A stretch of DNA of 64,000 nt from Cristatella mucedo (lineage: Eukaryota > Bryozoa > Phylactolaemata > Cristatellidae), in assembly GCA_009760855.2 (NCBI GenBank), contig WPIO01000002.1, positions 7,401,001-7,465,000 of the forward strand, written 5' to 3'. Numbering within the stretch: position 1 is the stretch's first letter; every line of letters starts with the position of its first letter. Below, piece by piece: positions 23,300 through 33,855 of this stretch. Below the pieces are notes generated by a model. It was not told the DNA's origin, ran no database searches, and saw only the letters and a list, made by a program, of their open reading frames with translations. The position numbers and the translations under genes were made by a program.

Positions 23300-23374
23300 C
23301 GGCATCTGTAAAGTTCCTTGAAAGAGATTCAGCTCTCCAAGGACGTTATACAAATGTAATTATAATAATAATAA
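23300..23374 (+). mobile_element. Isolated LINE-1 3' tail
   Basis: GTAAAGTTCCTTGAAAGAGA and TTCAGCTCTCCAAGGACGTT followed by ATA repeats: the LINE-1 tail in plus orientation without upstream LINE sequence. It abuts a minus-strand LINE-1 tail, giving a tail-to-tail inverted pair. Confidence 0.65.
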
Positions 23375-23990
23375 TACACTTGATAAAGCGTCCTTAGAGA
23401 ACTCAATCTCTTTCTAGGAGCATTACATTTGCTGCCCGAAAACACGATCGAATAGTGAGTGGTATCATGCTTGATAAACAACATGAATAACCTGGTTAGG
23501 GGTGACATGCAGCATGAAGGTCAGCATGCAAGTGTGGTTAGCTGCAGCATGCAACAGTGTCAGCACGCATAAGGACATGAAGGACGAATCACAGGGACCC
23601 ACTAAATGCTGTCCTAAATAGGAGCGTTTTTAATTTCTTTTTAAATGTAGCCAAGTCAGGGATGTCGTGACGGAAGTCGGAAGTGAGTTCCAGGCTTTGG
23701 GAGCTTACGAACTAAAGGCACCGTCTCCAAAGGATTTGAGGTTCGTACGAGGTATTGGCAAGCAGTTAGTTTCCGAAAAGCGGGTGGTACGATGCTTAGC
23801 CTGGTGGGGGAGTAGATATGATAGGTAGGCTGGAGCCAAATAATGAAGAGACCTTAAAGTGAGTGACAGAACCTTGAAGTCGTTGCGTTGCTTGACAGGG
23901 AGCCAGTGCAGGTCGGCGAGAAGTGGTATGAGGTGGCAACTGCAAAGCTCACGACAGACAAGCCTAGCTGCTGAGTTTTGCATGTTATTA
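23375..23990 (-). mobile_element. LINE-1 family 3' end
   Basis: Minus-strand copy starting with the tail (CACTTGATAAAGCGTCC and GAACTCAATCTCTTTCTAGG) and continuing into the post-RT coding region. The frame at 24103-23705 includes [30 protein letters not shown] and [18 protein letters not shown]. It is cut at about 23990 by a CT microsatellite. Confidence 0.85.
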
Positions 23991-24005
23991 CTCTTTTTCT
24001 CCCCC

Positions 24006-24007
<2 letters not shown>

Positions 24008-24101
<94 letters not shown>

Positions 24102-24102
24102 A
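24008..24102. repeat. (CT)n microsatellite
   Basis: About 46 CT units with one CTTT interruption, directly at the broken end of a LINE-1 copy. Confidence 0.96.
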
Positions 24103-24802
24103 CGTCACTCCTCTCTCTTACGTCACTCCTCTCGCTCTCCTTACTTGATCTCTATTCTCTAGGTGTTACATGCTATATGATACAAGAAGAAATGTCAAAG
24201 CAATGTGGGTTGCTTGCTTTCATCGTCCTCATCGTCCTTGTGCTCCGAGCTGATCCACGTTAATTGCTTCGAGTTGACATTTTTGCCAGTTCTTATTCGG
24301 ATTCAGGGGAAGGTACTCACGAAGGCTTGTGTATTGTCACGCATACTGAGGCATTGTAGCTGTTGGGAATGCGATCGTGCTCTTTTTCCGCCGCGTCTCT
24401 CTTCCAAGAGGAAGAGCATTTCGCCGGCTTGGGCTCGAGCCAGCCGGCCAGCCAGCCGGCGCTGGCGCGCTATCAGTCTCCACGATGAGTGTTTTGTAAG
24501 CGCCTCACTCTGCAAGTTTGACGCCGATCAAACGACTCAGCGAGGAAAAGATTGATGCCATGCATTTTGGTTAGAGTGCATTTCATGCTCAAGTTTCTCT
24601 CCTTGACGCTGCAAGCACAGCAAAAGCCGCCATCCAGATTTTATATTTTGGCAGCTAGTCTTCTGATTATAACAAGACTGCGACGCCCGCAAGAGCCTAG
24701 AGCTGGTCACGAGAAAGCCTTGTAGGGAGCAATATCTTGACCTTCCAGGGGACAGCCAAAGGCATGACAGATGGCCAAACGTCCCATAAACCTCTTAGGT
24801 GA
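24103..24802. other. No recognisable gene
   Basis: A short hydrophobic frame (24193-24263, MSKQCGLLAFIVLIVLVLRA) looks like a signal or anchor segment but ends after 23 codons with no visible splice donor in frame. Otherwise nothing recognisable. Confidence 0.3.
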
Positions 24803-24975
24803 GCCATGATGGCCCATTAGGTAAGGTGGTTGCTTTTCACGACCTCGCTCCCGAGGTCGTGGGTTCGTATCCTTCGGTGGGCGATCCTTTGATACAGCTG
24901 CAAGCCATGGTGATAGACTTTAAGCCTCTTCGGCCTCTAAAAAAGAGGCTGCTAAATCAGTTAGTATTTTTTCAG
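24803..24975 (+). mobile_element. SINE-A copy 2 (tRNA-derived)
   Basis: Head with box-A-like TGGCCCATTAGGTAAGGTGG and box B GGTTCGTATCC (24862-24872), then GGGCGATCCTTTGAT, a body ending AGAGGCTGCTAAATCAG and a T-rich end. Confidence 0.85.
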
Positions 24976-25412
24976 GTTGTCCAAGGGGACTGAGGGCACG
25001 CTGGCTTAAGCAAATGCTGCACGGGCACGGCGGTAGAGGGTAAGCTTGTACCTAGCAGCTATAATTCCAGCTCGCAAGGGTGAGAGAGACTTCGCGCAAT
25101 GACTCCCGCCTGTAACGTCTGCACTCCCACCTGTAAGGGCGCGGTTCCTCCCTCTATAGCTATGATGTAAAATAGCAATAGCATTAGCAGCATTAGCTAT
25201 TAATTAGCTGTCGCCTTCATTGCTTACAGATAGCTGGCTAACCGCAAGTGGTTTGTAATCTTGAGACTATGAAATTCACTCACAAGATTTTCACCCAACC
25301 GAAGCAGAGCAGACTATGTTTACGCAGGAGGTGATGGAACTTTCCAACCGCACTTCACTGTCGCACTTCTGTGCCGTTGACTACCTCGCCTTTTCTTCTG
25401 CATCCGCGAAAG

Positions 25413-25415
<3 letters not shown>
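24976..25415. other. No recognisable gene
   Basis: Mixed composition. Nothing recognised on either strand. Confidence 0.35.

Positions 25416-25483
<68 letters not shown>
25416..25483. repeat. (CT)n microsatellite
   Basis: About 34 uninterrupted CT units. Confidence 0.97.
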
Positions 25484-25487
<4 letters not shown>

Positions 25488-26694
25488 GCTTGTTTCGTGA
25501 GATGCACGTATGCTGCGCGTGGCCAGCCGCCCGGGCTTCGAGCTTTGACCCGAAACTTCTCTCCAGAGCGTTGCAAATGCGTAGCCTCCTGAATTAATTA
25601 GGCTAACTTACGCGGGCGGCAGGGGAGGGGGATAGCGTTTGCAGTGCGTTAGTCGAAGCCGGTGGCATTCCCGCGTCGAAGCTATGGAAAAGGGGACGGT
25701 CCAGACCGCTGCCCCGCAATGATGGGGAGGGAGAAGATCGTATTCCTGTCCACCTTCGTGGCTCTGTTGCCGGCTGCGGAGATCTGGGCCATGACCTGAT
25801 CGCTAAAGGACACTACCCAACACTACGGCTTAAACAGGGCGGCGGGCGGCACTCTAAGCGCACTTGCATGCAATGTGAAGCAGCTGGTTATTGTGTTCGA
25901 GGTTCGCGCCACCTGCCTGCAGTGAGCAGATCGCTTGTAATAATGTGTACAACACGCCGCGGGGGGGGGGGGCAGTTTTCGCTGGTTTCGCGGCGACGGA
26001 ACGGTTTGGGCGGCACGTGCCGGAAAAAACTCAGCGTCAATTTTCAGTCGCAGCGGACGCGCAGCAATGCGCATGCGTCCGCCGTCGTTTTTATCTTTTC
26101 GCATGGAAGTTGAAAAATCGCTCGAGAAAGAGGCAGGCTAATTCGTCCAGCCTCGCTCAACGAGCGGCGACTGTGGTCCACGACTGCGGTGGCAGCGATC
26201 GGCGGCTGCCGAAGCTTTGCGCCTAACTCACTTTTGATCAGGGAACACCCGTCGGATCGGATCGAGGTTGGAAAGACGGTAAATCGCGCCTCCCTGTAGA
26301 TGGCGCTTTCTGCTACACCTCCGCAACGGAAGCCGATTTTATGAGGCTTGACAGGTGGCCAGAGGGGAAAGACTCACCTTGAGCACGCTCACGTTGGTTC
26401 TCAACGTTGGGGCCTAACTTTACCTTGTTCTTCTTTAAGCGGTGGACCCCAAGTTTTTAGAGATGCTAATTAGGTCATTATTATTGTGAGGCAGCTCTAA
26501 CGGCACCTGTGCTGACCGGCGCATCCCAGGCTTCAGGTTCTTAAAGTGAGGAGGTACAAGCTTCTTTTATGCGTGTCGTCACTCACCTGAGACTTCCGGT
26601 TAGCGAGACTCTGATATCGTGGAGCTTCTGCTCTTCCAAAGTGTACTAGAATTTACAATAATGCCTGAAGTGAACATTCAATAAAAAAGTAAGG
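25484..26694. other. No recognisable gene
   Basis: Moderately GC-rich sequence with a G run at about 25962-25972. Frames at 25868-26226 have no motif. AATAAA motifs near 26680 have no gene assigned to them. Confidence 0.35.
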
Positions 26695-26890
26695 GTTTAA
26701 TAACGCATTCCGAGCGAGTTGCCAAGCAGGCTTACCAATGCACTTTAAAATATAGGCCCTGACTTTGAAAAAACACTCATCGGCAGTGCCACGTGATTGA
26801 GAACGCACGAGCGTGGCAGAGACCGCATCTATTCGGGTGCGGTTGGTACCGGAAGCGTCTGCTAGAACGACCAGCCGGCAACTGGGAGTT
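26695..26890 (+). repeat. Dispersed repeat R, copy 1
   Basis: Shares ordered blocks with the reverse complement of 33330-33130: AATAACGCATTCC, CTTTGAAAAAAC, TGATTGAGAACGCA, GAGCGTGG and GGGTGCGGTTGGTAC/TGGAAGCGTC. The nature of the repeat is unknown. Confidence 0.65.
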
Positions 26891-27467
26891 ACATGGCCAC
26901 GAGAGGGGCATGCTGCATCCGTCGAAATTCCCCTTTGTTAGGAGAGTGCATATTGTTGGCTTAATCCGCTTCACAGCCATTGCGCCGGGCGATTTCACCT
27001 TGACCTGCAATGCAACACTGACTGACTCAGGACACCGGCTATTTACGGAGCTGCAGACCACTGCTGATTGGCTGCACCTAGGCCAATAGACCTCTGCTAA
27101 GGCCATGCCAGCTACTGCTGATCAGGGCTGATCAGAGGCACGGTCGTAAAGAGAAGCCAGCATTGTTTAGATTAGTATGCATGATGGTTTGCTCAGCCAA
27201 TAGTGATCATTTAGGACTACTATTTATTAGACCTGTTTGTTGCTTATTCTTTGTCCGTATTTGATATGGTCCACGTTCTGTTTTGTCGGCTCCGTTATTA
27301 AACACTAATTTTTTCGACTGTTGGCTGGTGAATGGCTTCAAGCAAGTACTGCGTCTCACATATAATCCCTCCAATCGCCATGTTGGAGGTCGACGAGGTG
27401 GCATTGGCTGACCTGGATGTGTTGTAGCTGGATGTGCTGTACATGTTTCCGCTTCGATTATAAAAAT
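26891..27467. other. No recognisable gene
   Basis: An open frame at 26793-27089 runs from repeat R into this stretch but has no motif. Nothing else recognised. Confidence 0.3.
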
Positions 27468-27640
27468 ACTAGCTGATTTAACAGCCTCCTTTGCATAGCG
27501 ACAGAAGAGCCTTTACGGCTGTCGCCACCGCTTGCAGCAGCGATAAAGGATCGCCCATGGCGGGATTCAAACCCACGACCTCGGGACCAAGGCAATGAAA
27601 ACTAACCGCCTCGCCTAGTGTGCCATCAGGGCTTACCGGT
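27468..27640 (-). mobile_element. SINE-A copy 3 (tRNA-derived)
   Basis: On the minus strand: TGGCACACTAGGCGAGGCGG (box A), GGTTTGAATCC (box B), GGGCGATCCTTTATCG, then the body and AGGCTGTTAAATCAGCTAG. Confidence 0.85.
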
Positions 27641-27814
27641 CACAGATTAGCACAGTCATTTCCTCTCCAATCGTCGGCGGTGGATGGATTGCTGATCGAT
27701 GGCTCCCTGGCATTGCTCCACAGAGTGACTTCCATGTCTCTGTGAGCTCGCTCTGCTGGTCTAGGGTTGGAAGACATATGTCGCCGGCTCCGCCAGTAGA
27801 ATGTAGACGCCGGT

Positions 27815-29378
27815 AGAAATAGAAATGACACTGGAACGGGTCGTGGCGAACCTGCTGAACTCATATATCGAAGCTTCAAACCTTGCTAGTAAGTTCCAGT
27901 CTGGCTTTAGAGCTAATCACTCCACAGAGTCAGCATTGCTTAGGGTATACAATGACCTATTTAGGAATGCAGACATGGTTAGAGTGTCTCTACTTGTTTT
28001 GCTCGATCTTTCGGCAGCTTTTGATACTTCCAATCGCAAAGTTCTTCTAGAGCGCCTCTCATCTCGCCTGGGCATCACTGGCACTGCTCTGCAGTGGTTC
28101 ATGTCCTATCTCAGTGGCAGACCCCAGAGTATTGACGTGAATGGACAAAGATCATCTGAGGTACCTCTGAAATATGGGGTACCTCAGAGCTCTGTGCTAG
28201 GTCCGGTTCTTTTCACGGTTTATACTCTCCCTCTGGCTGATGTGATTGCCAAGCACAATCTCGGCTTTCACTTCGATGCGATGACACTCAGTTGTACCTT
28301 TGCTTTGATCCCTCCCAGCCTTCAAGCACCTCAAATTCTCTCAACTCACTTGCTGCATGCATTGATGACATCCGCACATGGATGGCAGCAAATTTTCTAA
28401 AACTAAACAAAGATAAAACTAACTTACTAGTTATGGGAAAACTCAGTGTGATTCAGAAATTGGAAAGGCTGACTCTCAAAATTAGCTCTGCCAGCATATC
28501 TCCAGTTGAATCAGCTCGAAATCTAGGTGTCATATTCAAAGGCGACCTCTCGTTAGACGACCATATCAGCTCCACAGTTGAATCCGCCTATTTTCAGCTT
28601 CATAACATTGCTAAAATTCGGGCTTGTTTAGATAAGGATACCACGTCCAAGTTAGTTGGTCCATGCATTCGTGAAATCCCGTCTCGACTTCTGCAACTCA
28701 CTGCTTACTGGCCTACCGGCATGTGCGATCAGGCGATTGCAGCTGGTGCAAAACTCGGCAGCTAGGCTTGTCTGTCGTGAGCGTCACAGTTGCCACATCC
28801 CACCACTTCTCACCAACCTGCACTGGCTACCAGTCAAGCAACGGATTGACTTCAAGGTTTTGTCGCTCACTTTTAGGTCACTTCATTATTTGGCTCCAGC
28901 CTATCTCTCAGATATACTCCCCCATCAGGCCAAGCATCGTACCACCCGCTTTTCGGAATCCAACAGTCTACAAATACCTCGTACAAACCTCAAATTCTTT
29001 GGAGACCGTGCATTTAGTTTGTATGCTCCCAAAGCTTGGAAATCCCTCCCGACCTGCGTCAGAACATTCCCTGACCTGACCACATTTAAAAAGAACTTAA
29101 AAACACACCTATTTAGGACAGCATGTAGTGGGTTTCTGTGATTCGTCCTTCATGTGCTTATGCGTGCTGACACTGTACATGCTGCCACTAACCACATTTG
29201 CATGCTGACCCTGTGCATGTCACCCCTAACCACGTAATTCATTTTGCTCGTTTATCAAGCATGATATTACTCACCATTCAATTGCATTTCCCTTTGCAGT
29301 AAATGTAAAGCGCCCAGAGAGAAATTGAGTTCTCTGAAGGTACTTGATCAAGTGCATTATTATTATTTTTAACGGTCT
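27815..29378 (+). mobile_element. LINE-1 family, RT domain to 3' tail
   Basis: Best-preserved LINE-1 copy. Frame 27825-28400 covers the RT domain with FRANHSTESALL, LVLLDLSAAFDT (motif A) and GVPQSSVLGPVLF (motif B, with Ser where the family usually has Gly). The catalytic YADD region is lost: a frameshift near 28275-28300 leaves HFDAM. The coding continues in two further frames (28292-28765 and 28656-29141) through [10 protein letters not shown] to [13 protein letters not shown]. The 3' tail and ATT run are at about 29300-29372. At least two frameshifts make it inactive. The 5' end is truncated. Confidence 0.9.
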
Positions 29379-29384
29379 TGCACG

Positions 29385-29660
29385 TACGGGGTGTTGTAGG
29401 AGCCGTTGCCGTGGGTGGCCGTCGCGGTGCCTCCTTGAAGATGCTTTGTCAAAAGGCACCATCCTGTAGTGGATTGCTTGGTAGATAGTGAATGCGCTCA
29501 GATATCATGCTGAGGCGTCTTTTGGCAACCCGGGTGCCTTTTGACAACAGCAAGGTGTCTAGCAGCCGCGGCTTCTGCCAGAAATGACTGGCAATTGCTG
29601 GATGTAGGGGCGGAGACTGTCCGGTGAGGCGGGGGACCAAAGACCGGGACATGCACGGCT
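29385..29660 (-). mobile_element. Gypsy-like integrase C-terminal fragment
   Basis: Minus-strand frame with SRSLVPRLTGQSPPLHPAIA and SHFWQKPRLLDTLL. It is collinear with the fragment at 48.7-49.2 kb, where the same region follows an integrase core and a SPAQMMFGR motif. It is a remnant of the same Ty3/gypsy-type family. Confidence 0.6.
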
Positions 29661-29841
29661 CAGCGAATCTGCGATGTGCAGTTGCTCACGTGACACGTTA
29701 TTGGGTTACTTATCCGCTATCAGGCTGTCCAGGAGAAGCTAGATGCATTTCTACTTACCAAAACCAGGGTATAGCCCTGCTCCGATAGCTGTATATCTGA
29801 GACCACCCCAGCCGGGTTTTCATTCTTTCAGTCCTTGCGAT

Positions 29842-30015
29842 ATGACAAGATTGGTGGCGGTGTTCATATTGTTGCTCGTGAATAGTTTAGCTGCAAGACA
29901 TGCGGTTTTTCGCACGAGCCATCGTTTGAATCCGTTGCAATCAGGTCCTGATCAAAGACAGTGCCTCTCACTGTCATTTATACCGAGCTTCTGGCTATCT
30001 AAACTTATTTATTGA
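29842..30015 (+). CDS. Candidate small secreted peptide (57 aa)
   Basis: ATG at 29842 opens MTRLVAVFILLLVNSLAA, a textbook-looking signal peptide (basic residue, hydrophobic core, small residues before a predicted cut after Ala18). About 39 further residues follow (RHAVFRTSHRLNPLQSG, one Cys, then a hydrophobic end). The frame stays open upstream to 29743, but that part is unlike protein, so the inner ATG is preferred. AATAAA at 30034-30039 lies 19 bp after the stop. A pyrimidine tract ending CTTTCAG (29825-29831) just before the ATG could be a splice acceptor. No family recognised. It could also be a chance hydrophobic ORF or part of an unrecognised element. Confidence 0.33.
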   Translation: MTRLVAVFILLLVNSLAARHAVFRTSHRLNPLQSGPDQRQCLSLSFIPSFWLSKLIY

Positions 30016-30033
30016 AGTGTTTTGATGTTCCTC

Positions 30034-30039
30034 AATAAA
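30034..30039 (+). terminator. Poly(A) signal after the candidate peptide ORF
   Basis: AATAAA followed by a GT-rich stretch (ATATTTGTGTGTGAC), the usual layout of a cleavage and polyadenylation site. A LINE-1 endonuclease fragment starts just beyond it. Confidence 0.4.
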
Positions 30040-30059
30040 ATATTTGTGTGTGACATGAC

Positions 30060-30660
30060 AGGCCGTTAATGATTGCAGAAGACTTAAATATTTACGTTGA
30101 CAAGCCTAGCAACAGCCAGGTCCGCTCATTTCTTGACTATCTGGAAAACTTTAGATTGGTCCAATACGCTAATCGTACTACTCACGCCGGTGGCCATATC
30201 TCAGATCTCGTTATCACTAAAGATGTATGCCCCATTGACCTTGTGGTGTGCTTGCTAATTCTCTCGGATCATTGTTCGGTAGCGTTTACTGTTCCTCCTC
30301 CTCCTTTGTACGTACAGGGTAATGTCGATTTTGTACAGCGACGTAACTTAAAAAGCATTGACCAAGACAAATTTTTGAAATCTATATGTGATGCAGGTCC
30401 TCTTGATCTGCACCCAGACTCAACAGACAGCCTTGACAAGCATGCTCCCGTGCATTCTGTCCTCGTACAGAGTGGTAGAGATCCTTTCAATTTACAAAAC
30501 AAACTTCAAAAGATGCTCCGCGTTAAGCGAAGGCTTGGAGGCCGTTTTAAAAAGTCTGTGTCTGATGAAGATCTAGTCAATTTCAAAGAACCTGCCTGCC
30601 CTGGAAAGAACCGACACCTGCCCGGCCTATCCGTGCTATTTAGGTTCCCCCTGGTTTTAC
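30060..30660 (+). mobile_element. LINE-1 family, endonuclease C-terminal fragment
   Basis: Frame 30069-30701 encodes the end of an apurinic-like endonuclease: DLNIYVDKPSN (DFNIH-type motif with the usual Phe replaced), THAGGHISDLVIT and ILSDHCSVAF (the SDH catalytic motif). The linker that precedes the RT follows. Only this part of the element is present. It is not contiguous with the RT fragment at 27.8 kb. Confidence 0.8.
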
Positions 30661-30907
30661 AGAGCTTGCCACTGTCGTCAGGCTTGACCGGTCGGCGCTA
30701 GCGCAAGAGCGATGGGTCTTCGCTGCTCTCAATGCCCACCTCTTGCCGCCAATCAATCAGTTGCCGAGCAACTGACCGGAGCTCCCGTCTCCAGCTACTG
30801 CGCCGTCCTCGAGAGATTCGCAGCACTCCGTGGCGTCTACCTCGAAGCCCCGGCCCCCAACGCACCTCGGTCTCCAGCACACCGGACGCAACAAATGTAA
30901 AAAAGAA

Positions 30908-31048
30908 CAAGCAATTAATTTATATTGCGCCTCAGGAGAACAGAATCTCTATCCATGCGGCTCGCGCACGCCACAGGGCTCGAGCACACGACCTCGATGG
31001 TCAAAGGTGAGCGAGCATTTTACCGCCTGGGTCAAACCGGATCGGCAT
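30908..31048 (-). mobile_element. SINE-B copy 2
   Basis: On the minus strand: a diverged head (TTTGACCCAGGCGGTAAAAT), GTCGTGTGCTCGAGCCC (box B position), then GGATAGAGATTCTGTTCTCC and TGAGGCGCAATATAAATTAA. It follows the other two SINE-B copies with more mutations. Confidence 0.65.
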
Positions 31049-32227
31049 GCCGCGCGACGGGCTCCAGGGCTCGCCGGAGCGCGTCGCTTTTTTTCAAAGC
31101 CACGCGCGCCAAATTAGAGAGCTCTCCAATCCACAGAACGGCGTCTCGCAGCAAGCGGCTGCGTGCCTCGCTACGGCAGCCAGCTTTGCGGGCTTCGCCG
31201 CCCAGTTCTATCTCGCGTCGCGGCCCCTCGACGCCGGACGCCGCGGGTTTGCCCGTGCCGCCCGGCGTGGCCCGCCAGAAACGCCACCGCGGCGGCGTTG
31301 TACGCCGTTTCGGCGAAACGCGCCGTTTTATGCGCTCCAGTGACATCGCCATCTGCCAAGTGCGACCGAGAATTAACAAAACACATAATGATGATGCGCC
31401 TCTGTGAATTTCTTTCCATGCGTGAAATAAGCGTATCGCGTGCGAAATAGTTTTAATTATTCATGGCTGTAAGTTTCACCTGGCTCTTTCACGGCATAGG
31501 AGCTGAGAGCAAAAAGGCCAAGAAGTCTGCCATTCCAAGAATCAGACGGGAACCCGGCGGCGGGCGGCTACTCAAGCAACTGCCATTTCTGAGCGCTGGA
31601 CCTTTAAAGCGTCGCACCGGCAAGAGTCCATCCGATATCACGTGTCCAGACCTTTTACTTCAACCGTCATCGCGGTGCTACACAGCCTGAGCTCCTGCAT
31701 AGTCTCTCCGAAAAAAAGGACCGCCTCATTTACAAAAGAGCAATGAGAACGAGGAAAACACAGGTCCAGATGACAATTTCAAAAGTGGTAGTAAGCGGAG
31801 AGAGAGAGAGACTCTTTCGCAGACAGAATATCGAGAAAATAAGAGGAGGCTGCACTTGGGAGCAGGTTCATTTAAGTGACTTACAGTATAATAGTAATTT
31901 TGAAAAACCGCTCGCCTCTAAATCTTGTTTGGTCATTTTATATAGCTCAAGTATTAGTACATATCAATTTGGATTCTCTAGCTATTTCTCAAATTACATT
32001 GAAACCAAAAGGAGTGAATGTATTCGTTTTCACATAAGAAATATGTACTGTTTAAATTCATAACAGTCCTCATCCCGAAAGCCAAGTTGTGAGAATTGTG
32101 GCTGAAATATAGGGGATTGGGCTGTTCTCCTGAGGCCTAAGGAATCAGGAAATAACGCTTTCCACCCGCGAGCAAAAAGAGTGTCACATAGTGCACTAAC
32201 AAGAGTTCGAGGACCAGGAGTACGGAT
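31049..32227. other. No recognisable gene
   Basis: GC-rich left part with long overlapping frames on both strands (31032-31407) and an AT-richer right part. None of the products shows a known motif. A frame at 31743-32063 is unremarkable. Confidence 0.3.
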
Positions 32228-32320
32228 ATTTCCCCCCCCTGGGCGATTCCCTCACCCGGACCCCGGACGTTCCTCCCGGACATTTCCCACCTGGGGTAAG
32301 ACATTCCCCCCCCGGGTATA
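32228..32320. repeat. G/C-run array with GGACATT(A)CCCC motif, locus 1
   Basis: Alternating C runs and (G)GACATTCCC-type words, e.g. CCCGGACATTTCCCACC and AAGACATTCCCCCCCCGGG. Related words recur at 33050-33090 and 44277-44365. Confidence 0.6.
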
Positions 32321-32619
32321 TGGTTTAGGGTTTAGGTTTTAGGGTTTAGTGTTTAGGGTTTAGTGTTTAGTGTTTTTAGGGTTTATGGTTTTAGTGTTTT
32401 TAGGGTTTATGGTTTTAGGGTTTTAGAGTTTATGGTTTTAGGGTTTAGGGTTTAGAGTTTAGAGTTTAGGGTTTAGGGTTTTTAGGGTATGCTAGGGTTT
32501 TTAGGGTTTTTAGTGTTTAGGGTTAAAGGTTTAGGGTTTTAGGGTGTCAGAGTTTTAAGGTGTTAGGGTGTTAGTGTTTAGTGTTTAGGGTTTTAGGGTT
32601 ATAGGTTTAGGGTTTAGGG
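32321..32619 (+). repeat. Degenerate telomere-like tract (TTTAGGG/TTAGGG type)
   Basis: About 300 bp of imperfect GGGTTTAG units with variants GTGTTTAG, GGGTTTTTA and GGTGTTAG. The dominant spacing is 7 bp (TTTAGGG). The array is not homogeneous and gradually degenerates. Confidence 0.85.
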
Positions 32620-32981
32620 CGGCTGTGCCTCTGCCGCCTAAATCCACCGTTGCTCGTATTCCGCGCTTTAATTAGTGCGTATTCGGACGTAACTAGATCT
32701 CTCAAGCTCGAGTTATACTCAGTAGACCTCTGAGGCTTAGCGCTCATTGGCAGGAACGCGCGGGACGCCGTAGCACGCGCCCGCTTTGACGGGTACGAAC
32801 GCGTGCTCGGCAGCGTCATGCGGGACCAAACTACCGCGGTACCAAACTGTATAGGTCGATGCGGCCGCAGCCGCTACAACCGCCACCGCCGCTCGCTCCC
32901 TTAGAAACCATCCTTCCAATCCATCCATTCTTCTAATTACATTAAGTTGGTTGTATTTTAATAGAGAGTGAACTTCATTTG

Positions 32982-33018
<37 letters not shown>

Positions 33019-33129
33019 TTGTATTCTTACTTATATATCCATCGACATAGGGGGAAATGTCATAGGGTTCACCAGGGGGGGGGAATGTCCTACAACCGTT
33101 TTTTACCGATGAACAGTTCTTGTTCTCGC
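32620..33129. repeat. Unique sequence with (AT)n microsatellite (32984-33012) and G-run array locus 2 (33050-33090)
   Basis: No gene recognised. The AT run has about 15 units. The G-run stretch reads GGGGGAAATGTCATAGGG and then GGGGGGGGGAATGTCC, matching the word set of the arrays at 32.2 and 44.3 kb. Confidence 0.6.
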
Positions 33130-33332
33130 TAAAATAAGGCCAAGGCCAGTGAGGCGCTACCGCAATACGCGACGCTTCCAGTACCAACCGCACCCAAAAA
33201 GATGTGGCAACGGCCACGCTCTTGCGTTCTCAATCATACAGCACTATCGACAAGGTTTTTTCAAAGTCAAGGCCTTCCTTTAAAAGCCCAATAGTACGCC
33301 TCTTAGGCGACTTGCTTGGAATGCGTTATTTT
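33130..33332 (-). repeat. Dispersed repeat R, copy 2
   Basis: Reverse-complement partner of 26695-26890, collinear over about 190 bp. A short frame through it (33217-32975) has no motif. Confidence 0.65.
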
Positions 33333-33374
33333 AACTCTCAATTTCCGTTTGAATATACATTCGATATATCATCC

Positions 33375-33500
33375 TCGGAGAATTCAATCTCTTTCTATGC
33401 ACTTTACATTTGCTGCAAAGGAAGCACGATTGAATTGTTAGTAGTAGCATGCTTACTCAAACAAGCATAACATGGTTAGTGGTGACATGCACAGGATCAG
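33375..33500 (-). mobile_element. LINE-1 3' tail, part 1 of a split copy
   Basis: Minus-orientation tail (GAGAATTCAATCTCTTTCTA, TTTACATTTGCTGCAAAGG, AACATGGTTAGTGGTGACATG). It stops at CAGGATCAG, where an LTR element begins, and resumes at 35781. Confidence 0.85.
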
Positions 33501-33795
33501 TGTTGTGTGACCTGCTGCTTCTGCTATTATAATTAGTGCAGCAGCATTGGCCACTGATGTATGCCCCATCTGCAACAGGTGGTTGGGCAATTGACTCGGT
33601 GCAGAGTCCGCAGCCTTCGATGTAAGCATGTGGCCCACCACAGACGCACTCCCCTATCTGTGGTGAGTCAGACAGCTCGTATATATATCCGCTGAGGGAA
33701 TAAAGATCGAGTCTCGTTCTCCGCTCACGTCCTTGCTGTGTCTCCGTGAGACTCCACAATAACAGCCGCCACTGGAGACACTGTCACTTCACTCG
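33501..33795 (+). repeat. 5' LTR
   Basis: Matches 35473-35780 nearly throughout, including GCAGCAGCATTGGCCACTGA, CTATCTGTGGTGAGTCA and GGGAATAAAGATCGAGTCTC. The last 5-10 bp differ from the 3' LTR, so its right end is approximate. Confidence 0.8.
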
Positions 33796-33855
33796 TGCCG
33801 AAAAGAGTATCAGACCTTTTATGGCCTAGACGGGACGCCGGTACTGAGGTACGAA

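Noticed and set aside
27825-29141. A functional reverse transcriptase gene
   Set aside because: The catalytic YADD region is destroyed, there are at least two frameshifts, and the 5' part is missing.
31032-31407. Three overlapping 95-160 codon frames
   Set aside because: All are open because of high GC. No motif, and none is supported over the others.
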